Notes: generated from the sequence alone by a model not told the origin. Counted from the first letter of the stretch, positions 15,692-24,396 are shown. The stretch is DNA of 64,000 nucleotides from CAZMUD01 sp964569715 (GCA_964569715.1 CAZMUD010000001.1:7716-71715); one strand, 5' to 3'. Translations and numbers: made by a program.

Positions 15692-16387
15692 TTGAAAATT
15701 TTGGGTATTGCCGCTAAATGGGTTTTTATATTGTGTCTGCCCATGCTGCTGCTGTCAGCCAGCATCGGCTGGGCAGTAAATAGCCTCTGGCTCTATAAAT
15801 ATGGCTTTGAGAAATACAATGTCAGCCATACTACCGGCCTGGTCGACTCGGAGCTAGAAAACGCAGCCACCGGGCTAATTAGCTACTTTAACTCTGGTGA
15901 AGAATATATTAGCCTCACCGTAATTAAGGACAACGAACCGTTTGTTTTATTTAATCAGCGAGAGGTAGTTCACCTCAAGGATGTCAAGGGGCTGATTCGG
16001 CTGGATTACCGGGTTCTACTGGGGACGCTGATTTATGCTTTAAGCTATGCTGGAGTTAGTCTTTTCTGGCGTAAGGGAAAATATCGGAGAAGACTGGCGT
16101 GGGGGGCGGTTGGTGGGGGTAGCATCACCCTGGCTTTAATGCTAGCTCTGGGGTTAGGGACACTACTAGGTTTTGACCAGCTATTTTTACAGTTTCACCT
16201 CATCAGCTTCAGCAATCAGCTATGGCAGCTAAGCCCGACCAGAGACTACCTGATAATGCTCTTTCCCCGGGGCTTCTGGTATGATGCTACTCTCTTCTGT
16301 GCCCTGGGAACAGTGGGTATGACCGTAATTCTAGGCGGGGTGGCTGGAGGGTATCTACTGTTTACTAGAAAAAGTTTTGTTTTTTGA
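15692..16387 (+). CDS. TIGR01906/DUF1461 family integral membrane protein
   Basis: A 231-residue protein with four likely helices: one near the N-terminus, one at about 110-126, one at 137-158 and one at 203-224. The segments NQREVVHLKDVKGL (about 88-101) and FSNQLWQLSPTRDYLIMLFP (about 173-192) are typical of the DUF1461 (TIGR01906) family, whose function is unknown; the loop between helices 1 and 2 is probably outside the membrane. It starts with TTG at 15692 after GGGGAT. It precedes a lipoprotein gene by 61 bp and may be cotranscribed with it. Confidence 0.85.
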   Translation: MKILGIAAKWVFILCLPMLLLSASIGWAVNSLWLYKYGFEKYNVSHTTGLVDSELENAATGLISYFNSGEEYISLTVIKDNEPFVLFNQREVVHLKDVKGLIRLDYRVLLGTLIYALSYAGVSLFWRKGKYRRRLAWGAVGGGSITLALMLALGLGTLLGFDQLFLQFHLISFSNQLWQLSPTRDYLIMLFPRGFWYDATLFCALGTVGMTVILGGVAGGYLLFTRKSFVF

Positions 16388-16448
16388 TAATAGGTGTCAT
16401 AATACAACCAGATAATCAAAAATATCTGCCAAATATTGGGGGTTAATT

Positions 16449-17237
16449 ATGAAGAAAGCCATTATTCCAATCATATTGGTAGTAGTATTAACAGCAGCAC
16501 CCCTACTTTCAGGGTGTGAAGTAACTGGCCCCGGAGGTGTAGTTAGCGAAGAAAAGGATTTTGCCGATTTTACCTATGTTGATGTAGAAGGTACCTTTGA
16601 GGTCGAAATAATCCAGTCGGATTCATTCAGCACTTCCGTAAGTGCCGATGAGAGCTTCTTCGATTATATCGCCGTCACCAAAGAAGGAAACACATTAAGA
16701 ATATATCTCAAGCCACGCCACATTTTCACTGACTTCACCCTGGGGGCAAAAACCTTGAAAGCCAAGATTACCATGCCCGCTCTGTATGGATTAAATCTAT
16801 CCGGGGCAAGCAAGGCAACTGTCACCGGATTTAAGTCGTCAAAGGATTGCAATCTCAATGTATCAGGGGCAAGTTCCGTAGATATAGATGATATTGAAGT
16901 GGGTGACATAGAATTTGAAGTATCGGGAGCAAGTAAAGTTAGCGGTAGTGTGAACGCCAGCGATGTAAGATTTGAAGTATCGGGGGCGAGCGAAGTTGAC
17001 TTAGAGGGTTCGGCGGACAATATTATGCTTACCGCATCCGGTGCCAGCAAGGTAAACCTGGCTGATTTTCCGCTCAGCAATGCCAATGCCAAACTCAGTG
17101 GAGCCAGTGAAACAACCCTAGACGTAAAAGGAAGACTGGATGCTGTTCTAAGCGACGCCTCAAGACTTTATTTTCAGGGAAACCCCACCATGGGCAACAT
17201 CAGCGTAACCGGCGCCTCAACCATAAAACACGAATAA
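16449..17237 (+). CDS. Lipoprotein with GIN (DUF2807) beta-helix domain
   Basis: A 262-residue protein with a lipoprotein signal (VVVLTAAPLLSGC, cysteine near residue 23) and a right-handed beta-helix-like domain with repeated SGAS motifs (SGASKATVTG, SGASSVDIDD, SGASKVSGSV, SGASEVDLEG, SGASKVNLAD), diagnostic of the 'head GIN' putative adhesin domain DUF2807. It is expected on the outer face of the membrane. The molecular role is unknown. The ATG follows GGGGGTTAATT. It lies between the DUF1461 membrane protein and the DUF3795 protein on the same strand. Confidence 0.9.
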   Translation: MKKAIIPIILVVVLTAAPLLSGCEVTGPGGVVSEEKDFADFTYVDVEGTFEVEIIQSDSFSTSVSADESFFDYIAVTKEGNTLRIYLKPRHIFTDFTLGAKTLKAKITMPALYGLNLSGASKATVTGFKSSKDCNLNVSGASSVDIDDIEVGDIEFEVSGASKVSGSVNASDVRFEVSGASEVDLEGSADNIMLTASGASKVNLADFPLSNANAKLSGASETTLDVKGRLDAVLSDASRLYFQGNPTMGNISVTGASTIKHE

Positions 17238-17257
17238 GAAGAAAGGGGATAGTTTAT

Positions 17258-17755
17258 ATGGAAGGGGAACATCTAGCTGCCGTCTGTGGGCTTTATTGCG
17301 GGGCTTGCAGTTTATACCGTGCCCGGCGCGACAACGACCCACAGCAACTAGAGGAGCTACTACAGACTCTGTCGGAACACTGGCAGGTGCTCTCGGATGA
17401 ACTCGATTGCGATGGCTGCCTTGCCGGAGGCCGCCTTACTCCTTATTGCCGCGAGTGTAAGATGAGGCTGTGTGCGGCGGATAAGCCGGGGGTTACCCGA
17501 TGTTCCGACTGCCCGGACTTCCCCTGCTCCCTCATCACCGACTTCAACAACGACGGAGTCCGTCACCATGCCGAAGTCCTGGAGAACATCCGCCACCAGC
17601 GTGAGATAGGCGTTGATGAGTGGCTACAGGAAGAATATGAGCGGTGGCGCTGCCAGTTCTGCGGGGTCTCTTTGGAATGGTATACCCGGACCTGTTACCG
17701 CTGCAGAACACCCCAGCCCCACCGCCTCCCCTCACTGCCGAGGGATGAGAAGTAG
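17258..17755 (+). CDS. DUF3795 cysteine-rich protein
   Basis: A 165-residue protein starting with the CGLYCGACSLYRA motif typical of DUF3795, followed by further cysteine pairs (CDGC, CREC, CSDCPDFPC) and a C-terminal CXXC pair pattern (CQFCG...CYRCR), all likely metal or Fe-S ligands. It is cytosolic. The function is unknown. AGAAAGGGG lies before the ATG and the gene is 20 bp after the GIN-domain lipoprotein, so it may be part of the same transcript. Confidence 0.88.
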   Translation: MEGEHLAAVCGLYCGACSLYRARRDNDPQQLEELLQTLSEHWQVLSDELDCDGCLAGGRLTPYCRECKMRLCAADKPGVTRCSDCPDFPCSLITDFNNDGVRHHAEVLENIRHQREIGVDEWLQEEYERWRCQFCGVSLEWYTRTCYRCRTPQPHRLPSLPRDEK

Positions 17756-17817
17756 TCTCTAAACACGGACGAAACCAACCAAACCAGAAAGGCTATAATT
17801 TTGGGTGGGGTGGTGGG

Positions 17818-17868
17818 TCAATAAGAATCTCTTTCACCATCTCCAGCGGCTACTTGCCAGTAATTCAT
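17818..17868 (-). pseudogene. Truncated gene start (16 codons)
   Basis: An excellent ribosome site (TAAGGAGG) and ATG at 17868 open a frame reading MNYWQVAAGDGERDSY before a stop. This looks like the N-terminus of a larger protein, cut short. It follows the DUF763-like remnant at 17879 by 10 bp, as in an old operon. Confidence 0.45.
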
Positions 17869-17878
17869 AATTACCTCC

Positions 17879-18001
17879 TTATCTCATCCTCACCCTCTTC
17901 AATCTATTCAGTGCCTCGTTCTTTTCTCTAATTCCCAGTTTTGTTTTATGGATAGCTTTACTCAAAAGCTCAATGCTCTGGTCGTAGGTTTTCCTACCCA
18001 T
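17879..18001 (-). pseudogene. DUF763 C-terminal remnant, copy A
   Basis: The frame reads MGRKTYDQSIELLSKAIHKT and continues KLGIREKNEALNRLKRV to a stop, which resembles the C-terminal tail of DUF763 proteins (...PVDRKTYD...). It is nearly identical to copy B at 18700-18885 over about 115 bp. The rest of the gene is absent. Confidence 0.6.
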
Positions 18002-18076
18002 CCTCAGCGACAATGATGAGTGTCTGACTGTTCTCTGCAAGCCTAGGGACACTTGGTTCTTTGTTCGTCAGGTAGC

Positions 18077-18628
18077 CTAGTTACCGAGCTTGACGGCCGT
18101 GCCGTAGGCCAAAAGCTCAGCGGCAGTGCCGACGACACTGGTAGTCACGAAGCGGACGTTAATGACGGCGTCAGCCCCCAGCTCCTCAGCCTGGGCTATC
18201 ATCCGATCAGCAGCCACTTTACGGGCTCGCCCCATCATCTCCGTGTACTCAATCAGCTCACCACCAAGAACCAGTCGCATTAGAGCCGAAATGTCCCTTC
18301 CGAGCCAGATGGCAAAGATGGTATGCCCCCTGACCAAGCCCAAAGTCTCAGTGACCTCACGACCTGGGACTTCCGCAGAATTTTGAACCAACATCTGAGG
18401 CTGGGGCTCCTCGGGTGGGAGCTCTCCCCCAAGGGCCCCGCCTTTCTGCCGTTCGGCGGCCACCGTTAGCAAGATGACCAGAATACCGCCCAAAACGCAG
18501 TAGACCGCAATCTTGAACCACAAGGGCAATCCCGGATAGTTGTAGATGTACCAAGGCACCCCGGCAAAGATGGCGGTGAAGAGCCCGAGTACGAAGACCG
18601 AGGAACCGACCAGTCGAATTATCTTCAT
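18077..18628 (-). CDS. UPF0145 (YbjQ-like) protein with N-terminal membrane helices
   Basis: A 183-residue protein with two N-terminal transmembrane helices (about residues 5-27 and 35-57), a proline-rich linker, then a YbjQ/UPF0145 (DUF74) domain (GLVRGHTIFAIWLGRDI, AEELGADAVINVRF, AAELLAYGTAV). This domain forms pentameric rings in other bacteria and is often called putative heavy-metal-binding. AGGAGGAG lies before the ATG at 18628. The gene is flanked on both sides by near-identical DUF763 C-terminal remnants, pointing to insertion or duplication at this site. Confidence 0.88.
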   Translation of the reverse strand: MKIIRLVGSSVFVLGLFTAIFAGVPWYIYNYPGLPLWFKIAVYCVLGGILVILLTVAAERQKGGALGGELPPEEPQPQMLVQNSAEVPGREVTETLGLVRGHTIFAIWLGRDISALMRLVLGGELIEYTEMMGRARKVAADRMIAQAEELGADAVINVRFVTTSVVGTAAELLAYGTAVKLGN

Positions 18629-18699
18629 AGTTTCTCCTCCTTTGGCTAAGATTTCTGAATTCAGTATTGCTCCCCGAGCAAGGTTCGAACTATGTTCTA

Positions 18700-18885
18700 T
18701 CATACACCCCTCACCCTCTTCAATCCATTCAGCGCCTCGTTCTTTTCTCTAATTCCCAGTTTTGTTTTGTGGATGGCTCCGGATAGTAGCTCAATGCTCT
18801 GGTCGTGGGTTTTTCTGTCTACCGGGTAGGGGATGCCGTCCTTGCCACCGTGGGCGAATATGTTATCCAAGTCTATTATAACTAT
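18700..18885 (-). pseudogene. DUF763 C-terminal remnant, copy B
   Basis: The 61-codon frame contains HGGKDGIPYPVDRKTHDQS followed by IELLSGAIHKTKLGIREKNE, characteristic of the C-terminal end of DUF763 proteins. A stop codon lies directly upstream and no start or upstream domain is found. It is longer than copy A at 17879 and about 115 bp of the two are almost identical in sequence and orientation. Confidence 0.65.
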
Positions 18886-18925
18886 TCACCCAAGGGATTG
18901 CGAAATGCAGTGGTGACCTACTCCG

Positions 18926-18965
18926 TTTTGTGATGTTTTTGTGACTTCTTACCCTCATTTTGTGA
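18926..18965. promoter_or_regulatory. Helically phased TTTTGTGA direct repeats
   Basis: TTTTGTGA occurs at 18926-18933, 18937-18944 and 18958-18965, with start-to-start distances of 11 and 21 bp (one and two helical turns). It lies about 110 bp upstream of the zinc-ribbon gene at 19074 and could be a binding array for one protein. No clear promoter is attached. The remaining part of 18886-19073 is AT-rich with nothing else I can identify. Confidence 0.35.
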
Positions 18966-19073
18966 CACGGGTGTGAGTCGATTTCACCAAACTACAAAGG
19001 GACCAATCGTTAATAACATTAAATGTGATACATTTATCAATCTTAAATCAAGTACTACAAAAGGATGACATAT

Positions 19074-19268
19074 ATGGTAATGTGGAAGTTAAAGAGCTGC
19101 CCTCGATGTAGGGGTGATATCTTTATTGACAAAGAGCTGGATGGCTGGCACGAGCAGTGCCTCCAGTGCGGCTACGTGCGCAACATACCAAACACAGTCA
19201 ACGTCCACCAGCACAGTGGCGATAAGGAGAAGAAGGAGTTGTCCAAGTTATCTAGCCGATACCCTTAG
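19074..19268 (+). CDS. Small zinc-ribbon protein
   Basis: A 64-residue protein with two CXXC knuckles (CPRCRGDIF and CLQCGY), i.e. a single zinc ribbon, followed by a polar tail. The start at 19074 (MVMWKLKSCPRC) is preferred because AAAGGA lies six bases before it; the ATG at 19065 has no spacing from that site. The function is unknown; proteins of this kind often bind nucleic acid or partner proteins. Confidence 0.75.
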   Translation: MVMWKLKSCPRCRGDIFIDKELDGWHEQCLQCGYVRNIPNTVNVHQHSGDKEKKELSKLSSRYP

Positions 19269-19303
19269 AGGCAAAGGGGAAGGGCAATAGCCTAAGACAT
19301 CAA

Positions 19304-19534
19304 TTATATACTGCAGGTATCGCAGTTAGTAGCGCCACAGCTAGCGCAGGGGCTGCCCCCTACGGGAGAAGTCAGCCCACTCTCATCCGTGGAGAAGCAA
19401 GCGAAGGTGGATAATACCCGTTCAGCGCTTTGCTGGCAGTGGGGGCAGGAAGCCGCCTCACCAGCCTGGCTTAACGGGCGTAATAGCTCAAACTTTAAAT
19501 TACAATCAGAGCAAACATACTCATATATCGGCAT
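19304..19534 (-). CDS. FmdB family zinc-ribbon protein
   Basis: A 76-residue FmdB-type regulatory zinc ribbon beginning MPIYEYVCSDCNLKFELL, with a second CPHC pair near residue 36 and a cysteine-rich tail (CASCGATNCDTC). FmdB proteins are small putative regulators. GGGGAGAG precedes the ATG. It converges with the zinc-ribbon gene at 19074. Confidence 0.9.
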   Translation of the reverse strand: MPIYEYVCSDCNLKFELLRPLSQAGEAASCPHCQQSAERVLSTFACFSTDESGLTSPVGGSPCASCGATNCDTCSI

Positions 19535-19624
19535 TTTTCTTCTCTCCCCACCATTAGTTTAAGCAGTTTCAAGTAGTAAGTCAAGCCTGAGAGTCTTTAT
19601 CAATCCAATCTTGTCGATTTATAT

Positions 19625-19812
19625 AACCCCATCCCCTGTATCCCCTTCCCCTTGATAAGGGGAAGGGGAAGATTTTGAAAAGAGGGGCTGACGCCCCTCT
19701 TAAACGCCCCTACTTATTAACTTAAAGTAAGGAGAGTTAAAGAGAGGCTTCGCCTCTCTTACATATAATTCCCCCTCCCTTTCTAAGGGAGGGGGATAAA
19801 GGGGGTGAGTTA
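19625..19812. repeat. Dispersed palindromic element, copy 2 (complete)
   Basis: The same architecture as copy 1: left hairpin CCCCTTCCCCTTGATAAGG..., middle hairpins GAGGGGCTGACGCCCCTC and GAGAGGCTTCGCCTCTC, right hairpin CCCCCTCCCTTTCTAAGG followed by AAAGGGGGTGAGTT. It fills the gap between the FmdB and amidohydrolase genes. No transposase is encoded. Confidence 0.85.
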
Positions 19813-19873
19813 CCAAATAGATATTAAAGGGGATAGGTTTCCAGACAGTCTCGGAGAGTTTAGTGACACCTCT

Positions 19874-21427
19874 TTAAGCTTCCCAGACCACCTTGCCACC
19901 AATAATAGTCATCTCAACCTTAATATCTTTTATCTGTGCCGGGGGTGTTTTAGTCGGGTCATCGCTTAGTAACACCAGGTCAGCCAGCTTGCCCGGAGCA
20001 ATGGAGCCTTTTATATCCTCCTCAAAAGAGGCGTAGGCAGCATTTATGGTATACATAGCCAGTGCCTGACTGGCTGAAATGCGTTCCTCGGGTAGAAGCT
20101 GCTGCCCTGATTCAGCCTGTCTGGTGACGGCAGCATATATGCCGACTAATGGGTTATCAGGGACTATTGGTGAATCTGAGCTACCGGCAACAATCACCCC
20201 ACTGTTGAGGAAAGACTTAATTCGGTATAGCCACGGCAGCCGGTCAGCCGGCACCATAGCCAAATATCTTTCGCCGCTATAATAGAGGAAGGGGGGCTGA
20301 GTAACTACCACCGCCTGAAGCCTCTTTAGTCGCTTAAGCAAGCGAGAAGAGCACTCGGAGCAGTGCTCGATGCGGTGGCGCCGTCCAGCTTGAGGGAGCT
20401 GACTATGGGCATATTCCAGAGCAATGATGGCTGCTTCCACCGTGCCTTGCTGAATGGCATGGATAGCCAGTTGAAAGCCAGCCCGGTGAACATCAAGTAC
20501 CTGCTGGTTTAACTCCGGCTGGGGAGGGTAGAGCTGTCCGGTGGCCTCACTCAGTACCATCTTTACCCCACCCAGACGCAACTGACTATCACCGGAGCCT
20601 GAAACTAAGCCCGCCTCCTGAAACTGGCTTAAAGCTTCAATACCAGACATCATATATAGCCGGCTCTTTAGCTTGCCGCTGTCCTTAAAATGGCAGAATT
20701 TCTGCCAACGGTTAAAATCATTAACCACTGTCGCATCTTGCAGAGAGGTAATCCCTTGAGACAGGTAGTGCCGATTAGCTAAGGTTATGCCATTGGTTAG
20801 CTCGGCTTCGGCTAGAGGAGGCATTACCTTTTCTCTGATATGGCCTAGCATCTCACTCCCTAATAGGAGACCGGTTGGTTCCCCGGTGTTGAGGTCTCGG
20901 TCAAAGAGCCCGCCCGGTGGCTCCGGTGTTTCCCCGGTAATACCAGCCAGGGAGAGTGCCAGACTATTGAGCACGCAGGCGTGCAGGGAACGGTGAGACA
21001 GGACTACCGGATGGTGAGGTGCTACCTCATCAATATCCCAGCGAGTCGGGTGGCGTTTCTCGGCAAGGTAAAAATCGTTATAGTCGGTGCCGGTAATCCA
21101 CTGGCCTGATGGGGTATGCCGAGCCTTGCGGCTGATGACTGCCTTTATGTCACTAATAGAGCTAACTGATGACGGGCTCAGGTCAATGCTGAGCTGCTTT
21201 CTTATAAAGGAGAAAATATGGCAATGGGCATCATTAAAACCAGGCACCACAGTTTTAGCCTGGCAGTCAATTACTCTGGCTTTGGCTCCCCTGACCGACT
21301 CCAGGCTTTCGTTACCGCCGACCAGTAAAATCTTGTCACCCTTAATTGCCACCAGCTCAGCGGTGGGTTGCCCGGGGTCTATGGTTATCACATTAGCGTT
21401 TTTCAGAATAAGGTCAGCAACTGACAT
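19874..21427 (-). CDS. YtcJ-like amidohydrolase
   Basis: A 517-residue amidohydrolase-3 family protein of the YtcJ type: an N-terminal small beta domain, metal-binding DAHCHIF near residue 68, the long insertion typical of the family, histidines in QLAIHAIQQGT and the late aspartate in AGSSDSPI, ending with GKLADLVLLSDDP. It probably hydrolyses an amide or imide of a small metabolite; the substrate is unknown. It is cytosolic. Palindromic elements lie on both sides (19625 and 21441). Confidence 0.9.
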   Translation of the reverse strand: MSVADLILKNANVITIDPGQPTAELVAIKGDKILLVGGNESLESVRGAKARVIDCQAKTVVPGFNDAHCHIFSFIRKQLSIDLSPSSVSSISDIKAVISRKARHTPSGQWITGTDYNDFYLAEKRHPTRWDIDEVAPHHPVVLSHRSLHACVLNSLALSLAGITGETPEPPGGLFDRDLNTGEPTGLLLGSEMLGHIREKVMPPLAEAELTNGITLANRHYLSQGITSLQDATVVNDFNRWQKFCHFKDSGKLKSRLYMMSGIEALSQFQEAGLVSGSGDSQLRLGGVKMVLSEATGQLYPPQPELNQQVLDVHRAGFQLAIHAIQQGTVEAAIIALEYAHSQLPQAGRRHRIEHCSECSSRLLKRLKRLQAVVVTQPPFLYYSGERYLAMVPADRLPWLYRIKSFLNSGVIVAGSSDSPIVPDNPLVGIYAAVTRQAESGQQLLPEERISASQALAMYTINAAYASFEEDIKGSIAPGKLADLVLLSDDPTKTPPAQIKDIKVEMTIIGGKVVWEA

Positions 21428-21440
21428 TTTAGAACTTACC

Positions 21441-21526
21441 TACCTCACCCCCTTAATCCCCCTCTCCTTCAAAGGAGAGGGGGAAATGATTATAGGAGAG
21501 GGGTTTCGCCCCTCTCTGACTCTCCC
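21441..21526. repeat. Dispersed palindromic element, copy 3 (half)
   Basis: One half-unit: ACCTCACCCCCTTAATCCCC then CTCTCCTTCAAAGGAGAG hairpin, then GAGAGGGGTTTCGCCCCTCTC hairpin. It sits immediately upstream of the amidohydrolase start. Confidence 0.85.
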
Positions 21527-21618
21527 GCAAAGATAAATAGCCTCTTTTTAATCTTTTGACCAGGTAACCACAGGGTAGTATACTACTGAGTAACCTACTC
21601 CGACAAATGGAGACCAAG

Positions 21619-22347
21619 ATGAATATGGGGGAGCGAGCCGAGAAACTGGTTTCGTGGCTGAGAGAGAGAGTATTGGCTGGCGAGTGTAAGGGGGTGGTGC
21701 TGGGCATGAGTGGTGGGGTTGATTCCTCAGTAGCGGCGGTATTATGTCAGCGTGCCTTCCCACAAAGCATGTTTGGAGTGCTTATGCCCTGCTACAGCAG
21801 CCCGGAGGATGAGGAGCACGCCCTGGCTGTAGCCAGCAAGTTTTCTATTCCAACTAAAACGGTGGTTCTTGACAGCGTTTTTGACACCTTACTCAAGGTA
21901 TTGCCTGAGGATAGTGCTGACCCGGCGGCTAGCCAGCCGGCTCAAGCTAACCTCAAGGTCAGGTTAAGGATGCTCACCCTTTATTACTTCGCCAATCAGC
22001 TTAAATATATGGTGGTCGGCTCAAGCAACAGGAGTGAGCTTTCTGTAGGCTACTTTACCAAATATGGTGATGGCGGGGTAGATATTCTGCCCTTAGGCAA
22101 TCTGGTTAAAGGGCAGGTGAGTGAGCTAGCCAGCTCCCTGGGTATTCCGCAGGAAATTATAAATAAGCCTCCCTCAGCCGGCTTACGGCCAGGACAAACC
22201 GACGAGGGTGATTTGGGGTTCAGCTATGACGAACTCGACCGCTATCTGGTTAGCGGCCAAGCATCAGATGAGGTGCGGGGGATGATTGAGTCTATGATGG
22301 CGGCTGGTAGCCACAAGCGCTTACCACCCACAGTGCCTACCTTCTAG
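21619..22347 (+). CDS. nadE: NAD+ synthase
   Basis: Ammonia-dependent NAD synthetase: activates nicotinate adenine dinucleotide with ATP and amidates it. The ATP pyrophosphatase loop SGGVDSS (near residue 33), the GSSNRSELSVGYFTKYGD signature and the KPPSAGLRPGQTDEGDLG segment are all present. At 242 residues it is a single-domain enzyme without a glutaminase. The ATG at 21619 has GGAG seven bases before it; one at 21607 is in frame but lacks a site. The stop codon abuts a palindromic element, so the element may have landed exactly at the gene end. Confidence 0.94.
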   Translation: MNMGERAEKLVSWLRERVLAGECKGVVLGMSGGVDSSVAAVLCQRAFPQSMFGVLMPCYSSPEDEEHALAVASKFSIPTKTVVLDSVFDTLLKVLPEDSADPAASQPAQANLKVRLRMLTLYYFANQLKYMVVGSSNRSELSVGYFTKYGDGGVDILPLGNLVKGQVSELASSLGIPQEIINKPPSAGLRPGQTDEGDLGFSYDELDRYLVSGQASDEVRGMIESMMAAGSHKRLPPTVPTF

Positions 22348-22446
22348 GCTTCGCCTCTCTTTAACTCTCCTTTATTACCTGCCACTTTGAAGGAGAGGGG
22401 GAAGAGGATTTGTTAAAGGGGCTTCGCCCCTTTTAATCCCCTTACT
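22347..22446. repeat. Dispersed palindromic element, copy 4 (partial)
   Basis: Begins at the nadE stop with GGCTTCGCCTCTCTTTAACT, followed by TTTGAAGGAGAGGGGGAA and an AAAGGGGCTTCGCCCCTTTT hairpin. The order of modules is permuted relative to copy 1. It may act as a transcription barrier after nadE. Confidence 0.75.
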
Positions 22447-22517
22447 AATAATGACCTTCCCTGTTTTTGGGCTCGTTTATCAAGGGGTCAGGTTAATAAA
22501 TACTCTCATTTTTTTTC

Positions 22518-22546
22518 TTGCTTTAGCCAGTTCCCTGTGTTATTAT
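22518..22546 (+). promoter_or_regulatory. recA promoter
   Basis: TTGCTT (22518-22523), exactly 17 bases, TATTAT (22541-22546). The predicted start near 22553 gives a very short leader that still carries the GAGGCG ribosome site. I could not identify a LexA box. Confidence 0.6.
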
Positions 22547-22561
22547 TTAGTTGAGGCGAAT

Positions 22562-23575
22562 ATGACCACGGAGAAAGGGAAAGCGCTAGAGCTAGCCATT
22601 GGCCAGATCGAAAAGCGATTTGGCAAAGGCTCAATCATGAAGCTGGGAGAATCGACCGCCATGTCCCCGGTGGAGGTTATCCCCAGTGGTTCAATGTCAC
22701 TAGACCTAGCCTTAGGAGTAGGGGGTATTCCCAGAGGGCGGATTACAGAAATATTTGGCCCCGAGGCATCAGGGAAGACTACGTTGGGTCAGCATATAAT
22801 TGCTTCAGCACAGAAGCAGGGAGGTATAGCTGCCTATATTGATGTAGAGCATGCCCTAGACCCCACCTATGCTAGCCATTGCGGGGTCAATGTTGACGAC
22901 ATGCTCATCTCCCAACCAGATGCCGGGGAGCAGGCCCTGGAGATTACCGAGGCGCTGGTCAGGAGCGGGGCGGTTGATGTAATAGTAATAGATAGTGTAG
23001 CCGCCCTAGTACCCCGGGCCGAAATTGAGGGGGAGATGGGGGATACCCATGTTGCCTTACAAGCCCGCCTAATGTCACAAGCCCTGAGAAAGCTGGCTGC
23101 CGCTATCGGTAAAACGGGAACAGCAGTGGTATTCATCAACCAGTTAAGAGAAAAGGTCGGCATTATCTTTGGTAATCCTGAAGTGACACCAGGTGGTAGA
23201 GCTCTAAAGTTCTATAGTTCGGTCAGGATAGACCTAAGGCGTGTCGATACTATCAAGCGGGAAAACGAGGCAATAGGCAGTCATGTCAGGGCCAGAGTAG
23301 TTAAAAATAAGGTTGCGCCTCCCTTTAGAAGTGCTGAGTTTGACATCATGTTTGACCATGGGATAAGTCTGGAGGGTGACCTCCTTGACCTTAGTGTAGA
23401 GCTGGGGCTAGTGAGTAAGTCTGGCGCCTTTTTCTCCTATGGTGACATTCGCCTAGGGCAAGGCAGGGAGAATGCCAAGCAGTACCTGTCTCAGAATCCT
23501 GAGCTTGCCCAAGAGATTGAGCAGCGGATTAGAGCCTCAGCTATCAGCACCCATCATCTTCTGGTCAGTGAATAG
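22562..23575 (+). CDS. recA: Recombinase A
   Basis: RecA forms filaments on single-stranded DNA and drives strand exchange and SOS signalling. 337 residues; Walker [10 protein letters not shown] near residue 66, the [14 protein letters not shown] segment, loop 2 ([15 protein letters not shown]) and the conserved C-terminal core are intact. The start [12 protein letters not shown] at 22562 is chosen over the longer frame from 22451 because the promoter and GAGGCG lie inside that upstream stretch. recX follows, separated by a strong hairpin. Confidence 0.98.
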   Translation: MTTEKGKALELAIGQIEKRFGKGSIMKLGESTAMSPVEVIPSGSMSLDLALGVGGIPRGRITEIFGPEASGKTTLGQHIIASAQKQGGIAAYIDVEHALDPTYASHCGVNVDDMLISQPDAGEQALEITEALVRSGAVDVIVIDSVAALVPRAEIEGEMGDTHVALQARLMSQALRKLAAAIGKTGTAVVFINQLREKVGIIFGNPEVTPGGRALKFYSSVRIDLRRVDTIKRENEAIGSHVRARVVKNKVAPPFRSAEFDIMFDHGISLEGDLLDLSVELGLVSKSGAFFSYGDIRLGQGRENAKQYLSQNPELAQEIEQRIRASAISTHHLLVSE

Positions 23576-23626
23576 AAAGTTTATGAACTGACAGATTAAT
23601 AGATAACAAGTAGATAGTAGGTGCAG

Positions 23627-23656
23627 GTAAAGCTGAGGCTATAGCCTCAGCTTTAC
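23627..23656 (+). promoter_or_regulatory. Hairpin between recA and recX
   Basis: A perfect 30-bp palindrome (GTAAAGCTGAGGCTA and its complement), giving a 13-bp stem with a 4-base loop. No T-run follows, so it is more likely an attenuator or mRNA end stabiliser than a full terminator. In other bacteria a hairpin here limits recX expression relative to recA. Confidence 0.7.
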
Positions 23657-23682
23657 GTGTTAGAAGGGGGTAGGGTAAGTTA

Positions 23683-24333
23683 ATGAGGAAGATTACTGCC
23701 CTCCGTATCGGGAGGGGTCGGGGGAAGCGGGTAAATATATTCTTAGACGGCAAATTTGCTTTCAGCCTGGAAGCTGAGGTGGCAGCCAAAGAGGGATTGC
23801 AGGTTGAGGAGGTGCTATCGGACGAGCAGATTGAGGCACTGGCTAGGTCTGACCACTTTCACCGCTGCCTTAATGCTGCTATCCACTACCTTAGCTACCG
23901 ACCCCGGAGTGAGTCTGAGCTAAGAGAGAGGCTTCGTCAGCGTGGTTTTGATGGTGATACTCAAGAGGCAGTAATAACCAGGCTAAAGGAGCAGGGATTG
24001 GTGGATGATATGGCTTTCGCTCAATTCTGGAAGGATAACCGGGAATCGTTTAGCCCTCGCAGCCAGTGGCTAACCAAGCTGGAGTTGAGGCGGAAGGGCG
24101 TGGCTAACGACATCATAGACCAGGTGGTTGATGCCATAGACAATGATGCTAGTGCCTATCGGGCAGCCCTGGGTAAAGCTCGAAGTTTACCCCAGTTTGA
24201 CTATCAGAGCTTTCGTCGCCGATTAGGTGAATATCTCAAGCGACGTGGATTTAGCTACGGGGTGATACATCATACTGTGGAACGGCTGTGGCAAGAACAG
24301 GAGGGTAGCGGCGTAAAGCTGGAAAATGGATAG
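23683..24333 (+). CDS. recX: Regulatory protein RecX
   Basis: A 216-residue RecX, which modulates RecA filament activity by binding it directly. The three-helix repeats are visible (YRPRSESELRERLRQRGF near 70; KLELRRKGV; YLKRRGFSYGVIHHTVERLW at the C-terminus). It follows recA on the same strand behind the intergenic hairpin, the classical order. Confidence 0.93.
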   Translation: MRKITALRIGRGRGKRVNIFLDGKFAFSLEAEVAAKEGLQVEEVLSDEQIEALARSDHFHRCLNAAIHYLSYRPRSESELRERLRQRGFDGDTQEAVITRLKEQGLVDDMAFAQFWKDNRESFSPRSQWLTKLELRRKGVANDIIDQVVDAIDNDASAYRAALGKARSLPQFDYQSFRRRLGEYLKRRGFSYGVIHHTVERLWQEQEGSGVKLENG

Positions 24334-24396
24334 TATTAGCTATTCATAGTCTACCCTTACTCAATAGAAAGTTACAAAGGGAAGGGGGGTGAAAAA

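Noticed and set aside
16664..17092. Minus-strand frame rich in LLAPD repeats
   Set aside because: It mirrors the SGAS repeats of the GIN-domain lipoprotein on the plus strand.
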